The notes under the pieces: generated by a model
What the model was told of the DNA's origin: nothing
Seen by the model: only the letters and a program-made list of their open reading frames with translations
The model's database searches: none
Assembly: GCF_042676385.1 (NCBI RefSeq)
Contig: NZ_JBHTHA010000011.1
Coordinates: forward strand, 252,692-316,691
Direction of reading: 5' to 3'
Length of the DNA: 64,000 bases
Source: Paenibacillus_E sp042676385
GTDB lineage: Bacteria > Bacillota > Bacilli > Paenibacillales > NBRC-103111
Shown here: positions 1 to 6,962 of the stretch, piece by piece
Numbering within the stretch: the stretch's first letter is position 1
How the letters are laid out: each line of letters starts with the position of its first letter
Translations under genes and position numbers: made by a program

Positions 1-437
1 GATTCCGTCTCTTCCGCTTGAAGCTGGCTGACGGCAAGCCGCAGATGCTTCACTTGATCACCCCGATCCGTGAGCCCCAGCACGTTTCCCAGCTGCAAGA
101 CCACTTCTTGCTCTGGTTGCTTCATGGACGTTCGCTTCCAAACATCCTTGACCGTTTGCTGCCAAATCTCCCGGGTCGACATCCCCACACTTGCCAGCAA
201 GCGCTCCGATACCACTCGGAACAAGGAAGATAACGGTTCAGCAATCTGCTTGGCTAGCGAAGCGAATGCTTCGGGAAGCGGAGTCAACGCATAGATGATT
301 TCTGTCTCCATTCGCTGTAGAGCACTGATGAGCAGCCTGATTTGTTTCGGACGCCTTGCGAAATGGGCCGCTTGAAGGAATCCTATTAGGGCGGCCGCCC
401 CGATAATAAGCACCGCTCCGACAAACTTAACCATCAT
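1..437 (-). CDS. spoIIIAB: Stage III sporulation protein AB (partial, 3' end outside window)
   Basis: The minus strand reads through the left edge, so only about 145 N-terminal residues are visible; the family is about 170 residues long. The protein opens with one hydrophobic segment (VKFVGAVLIIGAAALIGF) followed by a soluble helical domain, and ends in the visible part with LGLTDRGDQVKH and SQLQAEE, which are typical of SpoIIIAB. It belongs to the SpoIIIA complex that joins mother cell and forespore during engulfment. The start is one of two adjacent ATGs at 437 or 434, about 8 nt after an AAAGGA site. It lies 53 bp downstream of spoIIIAA and is presumably co-transcribed with it under sigma-E. 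The edge hides the C-terminus. Confidence 0.88.
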   Translation of the reverse strand, partial: MMVKFVGAVLIIGAAALIGFLQAAHFARRPKQIRLLISALQRMETEIIYALTPLPEAFASLAKQIAEPLSSLFRVVSERLLASVGMSTREIWQQTVKDVWKRTSMKQPEQEVVLQLGNVLGLTDRGDQVKHLRLAVSQLQAEETE

Positions 438-490
438 CCATCATCCTTTAAAGGTCTCCACAAAGTTTGCGAGGAGCCCACAATATTTCT

Positions 491-1468
491 TCACGTTTGC
501 AGTCCAAGCTGCTTGCCCTGACGGTCCAAGACCCGAAATGGCGCCAGCCGGCCCTTCCTTCGATCCAAGATGACATAACGCGCGAACACCCCCTCTTCCA
601 TTAATCGCTTCAAAACAGGCCGCATCCGAGCATCTTCATAATCAGCACCATGAGCAGTAGCTATCATTCGGATGCCTGCATGAAGCGCTTCTTGAATCGC
701 CGCCCCATCTTCGGGACGACCGATTTCGTCGACGACGAGCACTTCCGGCGATAGCGAGCGGATCATCATCATCATCCCTTCCGCTTTTGGGCATCCATCC
801 AGGATGTCCGTGCGTGGTCCCAGATCAAATCTCGGAACGCCTTTGACGCAAGCGGCTAATTCGGAGCGTTCATCAACGATTCCCACTTTGCGGCCTGCAA
901 GAGCTGTTATCGCACCGGCGGCTCCCCATTCTCCCCGACTGACCAGCCTGGCCAAATCGCGAACAAGCGTTGTTTTCCCTTGCTGCGGGGGTGAGATAAT
1001 CAGCGTATGATAGATGGTTGGGCCTGCCGGGTCGTAGAGATAAGGCATTATCGCTTTTCCCACACCTTGGATATCCCGGGCAATCCGAATATTGAAGGAG
1101 CTTACATCGCGGATCTGTTTGACTTGTCCCTGATCTAAAACCGTACGACCGGCCAGTCCGACACGATGGCCGCCAACAATCGTAATAAAGCCTCTCCGCA
1201 GCTCTTCCTCATAGGTATACAAGGAATGATTCGTTAGCTGTTCGAGCAGAGCCAAACAATCCTGTGAAGTTGGCTTGTAAGCCTGCGATTCTTGATTCAC
1301 GAATTGACCTCGTTCACCTAGAAAGACATATTGATCCTGGTAGCTGATTTCCAAAGGTCGCGACTCTCGGACGCGAATTTCTTCAATACTAGCTTGTACG
1401 TCAGCCGGCAGTTGCGCGAGAATCCATCTGAGAGAATGGGGCATCAGGTTCATAATCGAATCCAGCAT
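491..1468 (-). CDS. spoIIIAA: Stage III sporulation protein AA, secretion-type ATPase
   Basis: SpoIIIAA is the AAA-type ATPase thought to energise the SpoIIIA-SpoIIQ channel between mother cell and forespore. The Walker A motif is PPQQGKTTLVRD in mid-protein, the Walker B is EVLVVDEIG, and a GLAGRTV/IRDVSSFNIRIAR block precedes them, as in the family. The length is 325 residues from the ATG at 1468. An upstream in-frame TTG at 1486 is less likely, because its codons (TTGGAGG) form the ribosome-binding site 11 nt before that ATG. spoIIIAB follows directly, and a sigma-E-like promoter lies upstream at 1509-1537. Confidence 0.95.
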   Translation of the reverse strand: MLDSIMNLMPHSLRWILAQLPADVQASIEEIRVRESRPLEISYQDQYVFLGERGQFVNQESQAYKPTSQDCLALLEQLTNHSLYTYEEELRRGFITIVGGHRVGLAGRTVLDQGQVKQIRDVSSFNIRIARDIQGVGKAIMPYLYDPAGPTIYHTLIISPPQQGKTTLVRDLARLVSRGEWGAAGAITALAGRKVGIVDERSELAACVKGVPRFDLGPRTDILDGCPKAEGMMMMIRSLSPEVLVVDEIGRPEDGAAIQEALHAGIRMIATAHGADYEDARMRPVLKRLMEEGVFARYVILDRRKGRLAPFRVLDRQGKQLGLQT

Positions 1469-1508
1469 GGGCAGACAAGCCTCCAAGTTGTCCAGTCTTC
1501 TATATTCA

Positions 1509-1537
1509 TTTGTATGCCTGCTAGAAAGAAATATGAC
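1509..1537 (-). promoter_or_regulatory. Sigma-E-like promoter for spoIIIAA-AB
   Basis: On the minus strand GTCATATT (1530-1537) is followed after 13 nt by CATACAAA (1509-1516). These match the sigma-E -35 (KMATATT) and -10 (CATACANT) consensus; the spacing is one base shorter than usual. It sits about 40 bp before the spoIIIAA start, and the spoIIIA operon of B. subtilis is sigma-E controlled. Confidence 0.65.
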
Positions 1538-1540
1538 AGA

Positions 1541-1807
1541 TTACTTTTTTAAAATGCCGATAAAGATACAGCTTACGCCCGCAAGCACCCAGAGCATTTT
1601 GCCAAATGATAGTTTCTCCGCGATGCCTACTAGACCGATAGTCGTGGTCGCTAGTAATACTAGAGGACCTACTAGAGCCAGTCCCGAATTGACCAGGAGC
1701 GCCTTCTCGATATTCGCCAGCCTCAGCATAATAATCGCCGCGATAATCTCGATGCTCCCGGACATCAACCTGAGCGTTGCCATGCTCATCACGATTTTAT
1801 TGATCAT
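1541..1807 (-). CDS. yqhV: YqhV family small membrane protein (DUF2619)
   Basis: A protein of 88 residues with about three hydrophobic segments (residues ~8-30, ~38-60 and ~68-86) and almost no soluble part. Its sequence style (RLMSGSIEIIAAIIMLR, then LVNSGLALVGPLVLL) and its position directly upstream of spoIIIAA match YqhV, which sits in the same place in B. subtilis. Its function is not known. The 54-bp gap to spoIIIAA contains the sigma-E-like promoter, so the two may be transcribed separately. The identification rests on synteny plus sequence resemblance. Confidence 0.85.
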   Translation of the reverse strand: MINKIVMSMATLRLMSGSIEIIAAIIMLRLANIEKALLVNSGLALVGPLVLLATTTIGLVGIAEKLSFGKMLWVLAGVSCIFIGILKK

Positions 1808-2149
1808 TTCTTTCTACCCTCCCTTAAAAAGCAAGCAAACTTTTGAACCTTGCCCAAGTTGCACCGCGGAGCGATTTTAAAAAAGGCCGGAGTGTGACTT
1901 TTGTAAGACTGTTCCAACCAACCGAAGGCCCATTAATGAAAGGAACAGTCTTACAACGGGAACCGGAGGTTTTTTTAAAATCGCGGAGCTCTCGAATGTA
2001 ACAGGATGCGAGGTTCAACGGCTTGCTGCCTTTTTACCCTACCTTATGCGAGCTCGTCTGATTTTAGGCATGGTGGGCACCTCCCTACTTCAAAATGCAT
2101 ATGATGAACACAGAATTGAACCTTAGAGGGATAGTGAGGAGATTTACTA
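1808..2149. other. Divergent intergenic region with large palindrome
   Basis: 342 bp separate yqhV (leftward) from comA (rightward). The only clear structure is the nested inverted repeat at 1871-1984. No convincing gene is seen. I could not identify a confident promoter for comA, although a ribosome-binding site GTGAGGAG stands 8 nt before its ATG. Confidence 0.6.
1871..1984. repeat. Nested 114-bp inverted repeat
   Basis: The outer arms GCGATTTTAAAAAA (1871-1884) and TTTTTTAAAATCGC (1971-1984) are perfect over 14 bp. The inner arms TTGTAAGACTGTTCC (1901-1915) and GGAACAGTCTTACAA (1942-1956) are perfect over 15 bp. A CCGG pair lies between them and a 26-nt loop is left. As RNA or extruded DNA it would form one long interrupted hairpin. 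It could be a small non-autonomous mobile element, a bidirectional terminator or a regulatory structure. Confidence 0.8.
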
Positions 2150-2956
2150 ATGGAAGTGACCTCTCATCTAAAATGGAATCCGGTTCTGGCCGATCCCACG
2201 GGGCGCAGGCAGGCCAAACCTAGAACACTAGGAAAAACGATGGTAATTGATAAAGGTTTGGGCTTGAACGCCTTTGAAGATTTGCTCAGCACGTCCGGAG
2301 ACCATTTGGATATGATCAAGATTGGCTTCGGCACCTCTCCGCTTTATCCGCAGCAACTGCTTAAGACCAAAATTGACATGGCCAAAGCGGCTGGCATTTG
2401 CATCTATCCTGGCGGAACGTTTCTTGAGGTTGCAATCGCACAAGACGCGGTACCCTCTTTTTTTGATATGGTGATCGCGCTTGGGTTTAATGGACTTGAA
2501 GTATCGGATGGAACGATCGAAGTGACGCGTAGGTTGAGAAATGAGCTCATTTTGAGAGGATTAAACGAAGGCTTGCAAGTCATAACCGAATATGGCAAAA
2601 AAGGATGGGGATCGTCCATCGAGCTCGAAGAGCTCATTGAAACAGTGACGATCGACGCTCAATTCGGGGCGGAGCTGATCACGATTGAGGCCCGTGAATC
2701 CGGGATGGGGGTAGGCATTTTCGATACGCAGGGAAACTGTAAAGATGAAGAACTGCAAAAAGTGCTTTCCGCCATTCCGGGGCAGCATTTACTCCTATGG
2801 GAAGCGCCGCTTAAAAACCAACAGGTACATTTGATGCAACTGCTAGGCCCGGACATCCATTTGGGGAATATATCAACACACGATATTATTTCCTTGGAAG
2901 CTTTACGTAGAGGGCTTCGTTCCGATACCCTGTCCTTTGGAACCAGAAAGGAATAA
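2150..2956 (+). CDS. comA: Phosphosulfolactate synthase
   Basis: ComA-family enzymes add sulfite to phosphoenolpyruvate to give (R)-phospho-3-sulfolactate. The 268-residue protein has the family's TIM-barrel blocks: TMVIDKGLGL, DMIKIGFGTS, YPGGTFLEVA, GLEVSDGTIE, EYGKKGWGSS and ITIEARESG. In methanogens this is the first step to coenzyme M; in Bacillus the homologue YitD serves sulfolactate formation during sporulation. comB begins 3 nt after the stop, so the pair forms one operon. Given the adjacent spore genes, a role in spore sulfolactate is the likely one here. The ATG has a good ribosome-binding site, GTGAGGAG. Confidence 0.93.
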   Translation: MEVTSHLKWNPVLADPTGRRQAKPRTLGKTMVIDKGLGLNAFEDLLSTSGDHLDMIKIGFGTSPLYPQQLLKTKIDMAKAAGICIYPGGTFLEVAIAQDAVPSFFDMVIALGFNGLEVSDGTIEVTRRLRNELILRGLNEGLQVITEYGKKGWGSSIELEELIETVTIDAQFGAELITIEARESGMGVGIFDTQGNCKDEELQKVLSAIPGQHLLLWEAPLKNQQVHLMQLLGPDIHLGNISTHDIISLEALRRGLRSDTLSFGTRKE

Positions 2957-2959
2957 ACG

Positions 2960-3679
2960 ATGCAAATCGATGTGGTCGCCAATATCGGCGAAGCCAGAGC
3001 CGATGAGTTCATTCACAAAACCGTCATCGTCATCGACGTGCTTCGTGCGACAAGCACGATGATCGCTGCGTTAGGCAACGGATGTAAAGCCGTCGTACCC
3101 GTTGAAACGGTGCTGCAGGCCAAAGATTTACAAAAACCCGGCGATCTTCTTGGCGGTGAACGCTTTTGCAAGAAAATACCGGGCTTCGATTTTGGAAATT
3201 CTCCGGCCGAGTACACCCGAGCAGCTGTTCAAGGGAAACGAATCATTTTGACCACAACCAATGGCACTAGAGGCATTCAAAAAGCGATGAAAGCCGATCA
3301 TGTGTTGGCCGGCGCATTAACGAATGGGAACGCGTGTGCAAAGGCGGCAGTAACCTTTAAACGGGATGTCGTCATCCTATGTGCGGGAACACAGGACGTG
3401 TTTTCCTTAGAGGATGGTCTATGCGCAGGACTAATATTAGAGGAAATAGGTAGAATCGTAGGCGATAAAAATCTGGCTGTCAACGATTTCGGCCTGGCAA
3501 TGCGAAGCTGTTATTTGCAAGCCAAAGATGCCCTCCTCGATACGTTGCTGACGTGTGCCAACGCGAAGCGATTATGCAAGATCGGCTTTCGAGAGGACTT
3601 AGTGGCGTGCTCCAAGGTAAACGAAACCACCATTGTCCCTATTCGGGACCGTGATCAGATGGTGCCTGCTCCGTTCTAA
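2960..3679 (+). CDS. comB: 2-phosphosulfolactate phosphatase
   Basis: ComB removes the phosphate from phosphosulfolactate to give sulfolactate. The 239-residue sequence shows the family's conserved stretches VIDVLRATSTM, LLGGERFCKKIPGFDFGNSP, LTTTNGTRGI, VILCAGTQ and SLEDGLCAG. It starts 3 nt after comA, and its ribosome-binding site (AAAGGA) lies inside the end of comA, so the two are translationally linked. No comDE or other coenzyme M genes follow, which supports sulfolactate as the end product, as in Bacillus YitC. Confidence 0.93.
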   Translation: MQIDVVANIGEARADEFIHKTVIVIDVLRATSTMIAALGNGCKAVVPVETVLQAKDLQKPGDLLGGERFCKKIPGFDFGNSPAEYTRAAVQGKRIILTTTNGTRGIQKAMKADHVLAGALTNGNACAKAAVTFKRDVVILCAGTQDVFSLEDGLCAGLILEEIGRIVGDKNLAVNDFGLAMRSCYLQAKDALLDTLLTCANAKRLCKIGFREDLVACSKVNETTIVPIRDRDQMVPAPF

Positions 3680-3734
3680 AAACAAGCCCCCCTCATAAAC
3701 TAGGATTGACTACTCATGAGACAAGGGGTTTTGA
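3677..3734 (+). promoter_or_regulatory. Hairpin that contains the ribosome-binding site of the next gene
   Basis: Right after the comB stop, AAAACAAGCCCCCCTCAT can pair imperfectly with ATGAGACAAGGGGTTTT (AAAA:TTTT, CCCC:GGGG, CTCAT:ATGAG). It ends in TTTTG, like a weak terminator. The GGGG arm is also the Shine-Dalgarno site of the gene starting at 3736. Confidence 0.4.
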
Positions 3735-3735
3735 C

Positions 3736-4200
3736 ATGAACGGCGATATGTTATTGGTTATTCTCATCATTATCGGTCTGGTTGGTCGCTCGCCCATCAT
3801 TACGACCGCCGCTTGCATTTTGCTCGTGTTTAAACTGATCGGTCTCGATCGATTTCTGCCGACAGTGGAACGCCGAGGACTTGAAATCGGTTTGCTATTT
3901 CTGACAATGGGCGTGCTGGTCCCCTTTGCTAGCGAACGTATATCGCTAAAAGATATCGCCTCTGTCTTTACGACTTGGCCGGGAATTATCGCGCTGATCG
4001 GCGGGGCTATTGCTACCTACATGAACGGCAAGGGGCTAGAGCTATTGAAAATAGACCCACAATTAATTGTGGGTCTTGTTATTGGTTCGATATTCGGCAT
4101 TATTTTTATGCGCGGCATTCCGGTTGGTCCGCTAATGGCTGCCGGAATTACGGCATTTTTATTGAAAGTAGCGTACTTTATCGCTGATAAAATCCGTTAA
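3736..4200 (+). CDS. UPF0756 (DUF441) membrane protein
   Basis: A hydrophobic protein of about 154 residues with four or five predicted membrane segments. The blocks IIIGLVGRSPIITTAACILL, TMGVLVPFASERI, GIIALIGGAIATYMNGKG and GLVIGSIFGI are typical of the UPF0756/DUF441 family (B. subtilis YtwI type). The function is unknown. The ATG at 3736 follows AAGGGG by 7 nt; an upstream TTG at 3706 lacks a site and falls in the hairpin. It lies in the same direction as comAB, but the hairpin suggests partly separate expression. Confidence 0.85.
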   Translation: MNGDMLLVILIIIGLVGRSPIITTAACILLVFKLIGLDRFLPTVERRGLEIGLLFLTMGVLVPFASERISLKDIASVFTTWPGIIALIGGAIATYMNGKGLELLKIDPQLIVGLVIGSIFGIIFMRGIPVGPLMAAGITAFLLKVAYFIADKIR

Positions 4201-4214
4201 AATCAAGCCGCTTA

Positions 4215-4733
4215 TTATCTACGATCCTGCGGCCCGCCGACAAATACTTGAGCTGCAGTGTCCAAGCCATAAGCTGTATGGAGGGCACCAATGACATCAT
4301 TCAAGTGAGTAGCGTCAATGACACAGGACATCTTAATTTCAGACGTACTGACCAAGAAAATGCTGATGCCAAGATCTGAAATCACTTTGAACATCGTAGC
4401 GGCGACGCCTGGTGTACTTACCATTCCTGCGCCTACGATGGACACTTTAACCAGATTTATTTCGGAAGTCACTTCACGATATCCGACTTCACCGCGAATT
4501 TGTTCGATGACGTCGAGCGCTCTTTCACGATCTTCCAACGTCGTTGTGAATGAGAAATCAGCCGAACCGTCGGTCACTCCGCTTTGTACGATAATGTCGA
4601 CATCGATTTGGACATCCGCTAGCGACGTGAATACTTTCGCCAGCTGACCCGGTTTCTCAGGGACACCCAGAATACTGATTCTTGCCACATTTTTATCGTA
4701 AGCGATGCCTCGAACAACGATGCCTTGCTCCAT
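4215..4733 (-). CDS. Aspartokinase beta subunit from in-frame internal start
   Basis: Inside lysC, AAGGAGGA (around 4741-4748, minus strand) stands 7-8 nt before an in-frame ATG at 4733. It would give a 172-residue protein starting MEQGIVVRG and containing just the two ACT domains. B. subtilis aspartokinase II is an alpha2-beta2 enzyme whose beta subunit comes from exactly such an internal start, so this is probably a real second product of the same gene. Confidence 0.75.
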   Translation of the reverse strand: MEQGIVVRGIAYDKNVARISILGVPEKPGQLAKVFTSLADVQIDVDIIVQSGVTDGSADFSFTTTLEDRERALDVIEQIRGEVGYREVTSEINLVKVSIVGAGMVSTPGVAATMFKVISDLGISIFLVSTSEIKMSCVIDATHLNDVIGALHTAYGLDTAAQVFVGGPQDRR

Positions 4734-5471
4734 GACTGCTTCCTCCTTCACGTTGGTTCCTTCATTGTAGTTAAAACTGGAACGCACCACTAAGGTGACG
4801 TTATAATTTTTGGCATATTCCACGGCTCTTGGATGAAGTACGGCAGCGCCAAGATTGGCAAGCTCCAGCATTTCATCGTATGAGATCTCGTTAAGCTTTC
4901 TAGCCACTTTGACGATACGAGGATCTGTCGAATATACGCCATCAACGTCCGTATAGATCTCGCAAAGATCCGCTTTAATCGCTGCCGCAAGCGCTACAGC
5001 TGTCGTATCCGATCCGCCTCGTCCCAGCGTTGTAATCTCGCCCGATTCGGTCATGCCCTGGAAACCGGCTACAATCACAACATGGCCTTGTTCGATGGCG
5101 TTAAGCACACGATGCGGTTGAATATCCGAAATTCTGGCTTTACCATGTAAAGGCTCTGTATAGATACCGCTTTGCCAGCCGGTGTACGACACTGCCTTCT
5201 CGCCTAAACTATGTATCGCCATCGATAAGAGGGCTACCGAAACCTGCTCTCCCGTCGTTAAAAGCATATCCATTTCACGAGCCGGTGGGGCTCCATCGTA
5301 AATTTGCTTGGACAGGTCGATCAAATCATCCGTTGTATCTCCCATCGCCGAAACGACAACTACGCAGCTATGCCCATCTCGTTTTCGTTCCACGATTCTT
5401 TTTGCAACACGTTTCATTCGCTCCGCATCACCGACAGAGCTGCCGCCGAATTTCATCACTATAAGAGACAA
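4215..5471 (-). CDS. lysC: Aspartate kinase (aspartokinase II type, alpha subunit)
   Basis: This enzyme phosphorylates aspartate, the entry step to lysine, diaminopimelate, threonine and methionine. The 418-residue protein begins with VMKFGGSSVG, has the TTGEQVS and TLGRGGSDTTAVALAAA kinase motifs and YTDVDGVYSTDPR, and carries two ACT domains after about residue 260. The start is a TTG at 5471 preceded by AGGAG. An internal ATG at 4733 has its own excellent ribosome-binding site (see the beta subunit). Only about 60 bp separate the start from the upstream gene, so there is no room for a lysine riboswitch. Diaminopimelate also feeds spore dipicolinate, which fits the spore-rich neighbourhood. 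Confidence 0.95.
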   Translation of the reverse strand: MSLIVMKFGGSSVGDAERMKRVAKRIVERKRDGHSCVVVVSAMGDTTDDLIDLSKQIYDGAPPAREMDMLLTTGEQVSVALLSMAIHSLGEKAVSYTGWQSGIYTEPLHGKARISDIQPHRVLNAIEQGHVVIVAGFQGMTESGEITTLGRGGSDTTAVALAAAIKADLCEIYTDVDGVYSTDPRIVKVARKLNEISYDEMLELANLGAAVLHPRAVEYAKNYNVTLVVRSSFNYNEGTNVKEEAVMEQGIVVRGIAYDKNVARISILGVPEKPGQLAKVFTSLADVQIDVDIIVQSGVTDGSADFSFTTTLEDRERALDVIEQIRGEVGYREVTSEINLVKVSIVGAGMVSTPGVAATMFKVISDLGISIFLVSTSEIKMSCVIDATHLNDVIGALHTAYGLDTAAQVFVGGPQDRR

Positions 5472-5530
5472 AGCTGACCCACTCCTAACGCATCAAGTAG
5501 CATAACAATTCAATATTATAACATAAAGCT

Positions 5531-5773
5531 TTAACGCTGTGGAGTAATAATGAATGATTTTTCAGGAATGGGCAGAAAGGTCTGAAATAAAGCTGTAATC
5601 CATTTATCGGGACCAGGTACATGAAATTTTAAAAGGTAAAGCTCACAAAGCGTAAATGCAAGCAATAAAACTGCCCCATACGTATACGACTCCTTTTTAT
5701 TTGATTTCTTCAAGCCGGGAATTTCTAAAATCACAATGACTAAAAAGACAAGTATGAGAAAAAATGTTTTCAT
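5531..5773 (-). CDS. Small two-helix membrane protein, probable germinant-receptor D subunit
   Basis: About 80 residues with two hydrophobic segments (FFLILVFLVIVILEIPGL and TYGAVLLLAFTLCELYLL), ending in a short tail FLPIPEKSF. It is the last gene of a gerB-A-C operon, 21 bp after gerC. A similar protein (42155-42376) lies in the second receptor operon, between its C and B genes. Small two-helix D subunits of this kind are known from Bacillus ger operons and modulate receptor function. The ATG at 5773 is preferred: AGAAAGG lies 9 nt upstream of it but directly touches the other ATG at 5782. Confidence 0.65.
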   Translation of the reverse strand: MKTFFLILVFLVIVILEIPGLKKSNKKESYTYGAVLLLAFTLCELYLLKFHVPGPDKWITALFQTFLPIPEKSFIITPQR

Positions 5774-5794
5774 CCAACTCATCCTTTCTAAGGG

Positions 5795-6955
5795 TTATTC
5801 TTCCATCATTTGGTTCGTCGGCAGAATGATTAAACCGTTTCTTCTGATGTAAGATTTGACTTTGATGTTGAATTTCACCTGTGGCAATATATTTTTCCAA
5901 TCCTTTTGCAGGTTGTCCCAAACATGGGGATAGTGTCTTTTTAGGTTTCTTCCGATCCCATAAATGTCAGCTTTCATCTCAGCGCTTTTTTCAAAGGTTG
6001 TCAGAATATAAGTTTGCACTTGGCTCTGGATATTTTTTTCGACACGCTGCATCATCTTGGGTTGCAATAAATTTACCGCACAGGATTGGTCATTTAAATT
6101 TCCTTCAACAAAAATATTCATGCCAACTTGGATGTTCTCATCTTTTGCTGAAATGCTTTTTGTAATCGAGTAATCCGTAACTTGAAAGATGAACTCTTTG
6201 GTCTTATCGTTCGGGCAAGCCACCTTCAACAATGCATTTCGATACTTATTGTTTACCATCTCCACCGCCGTCCTTTGCGCGCCAGAAATGTATCCCACTA
6301 ATTTATCACCTTTAAAAACAGCGATCTTCGCAACGGAATATGTCTCTGGTTTCCCTCGCACACTTTTCATATTAATAACATCAACAGCAGAATCAATTCC
6401 TGGAGTTGCTAGAAAGCTTACAAAGTCCCGCAGCGTCATTTTCCGGGTCGGCAGCTGGCGTAGATCCGATGTCTGGATCAAATCCGCCATTGTCTTGGTA
6501 GGCACGTTGCCTAGCTCGACTTTTTGGTTCAGGAGGTCCTCTGCTTTGCCTTGTGTGACGGCCAATATTGTGCTTGTACGGCTTTCCAGATCTCTAGCAA
6601 ACCAGTTTAAATAAGGCGCTACGCCTTCTCGAGCCAATGCATCTCCAAATATAATGAGCTGCATATGCGGCCAATAAAGCCGGCGTGGAGATATTTCATT
6701 CAAATGAGCAATTGCGTCCAGAACGGTAGAACCGTTCGCCGATAAGCTCCACGTTGGGAGTGATGAACCGCCTGTGCTCCCGCCTTGTTTGCTTGGAGGC
6801 CTGATAACCTGAGCCGTGACCCGAATCTCCCCCTTAGGGCCTTTGTCTATGCCAACTCCCATAACTACCGCCAAATCATTCAATTCTTTTTTGTCCCAGC
6901 ACCCGCTAATGACCATCATGAAAAAAAGAAAAAGTACACGCAAGAAATTTTTCAT
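5795..6955 (-). CDS. Germinant receptor C subunit, lipoprotein (GerAC family)
   Basis: A 386-residue lipoprotein with signal peptide and lipobox MVISGC, followed by WDKKELNDLAVVMGVGIDKG, the hallmark start of Spore_GerAC proteins. The C-terminal third holds the usual IYGIGRNLKRHYPHVWDNL block. The protein sits in the spore inner membrane with the A and B subunits. It starts 7 nt after gerA ends. Gene order in this operon is B-A-C-D, not the classical A-B-C. Confidence 0.92.
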   Translation of the reverse strand: MKNFLRVLFLFFMMVISGCWDKKELNDLAVVMGVGIDKGPKGEIRVTAQVIRPPSKQGGSTGGSSLPTWSLSANGSTVLDAIAHLNEISPRRLYWPHMQLIIFGDALAREGVAPYLNWFARDLESRTSTILAVTQGKAEDLLNQKVELGNVPTKTMADLIQTSDLRQLPTRKMTLRDFVSFLATPGIDSAVDVINMKSVRGKPETYSVAKIAVFKGDKLVGYISGAQRTAVEMVNNKYRNALLKVACPNDKTKEFIFQVTDYSITKSISAKDENIQVGMNIFVEGNLNDQSCAVNLLQPKMMQRVEKNIQSQVQTYILTTFEKSAEMKADIYGIGRNLKRHYPHVWDNLQKDWKNILPQVKFNIKVKSYIRRNGLIILPTNQMMEE

Positions 6956-6962
6956 GCCGGCA

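Noticed and set aside
1824..2018. A 64-codon open frame on the minus strand upstream of yqhV
   Set aside because: It consists largely of the nested palindrome at 1871-1984 and has no plausible start signal.
2040..2149. GGTGGGCACC near comA looked like part of a T-box
   Set aside because: The conserved GGTGGNACCGCG core is not present and no leader stem or terminator follows.
5472..5530. Lysine riboswitch upstream of aspartokinase
   Set aside because: Only about 60 bp separate the start from the preceding gene, far too short for an L-box, and no matching elements are seen.
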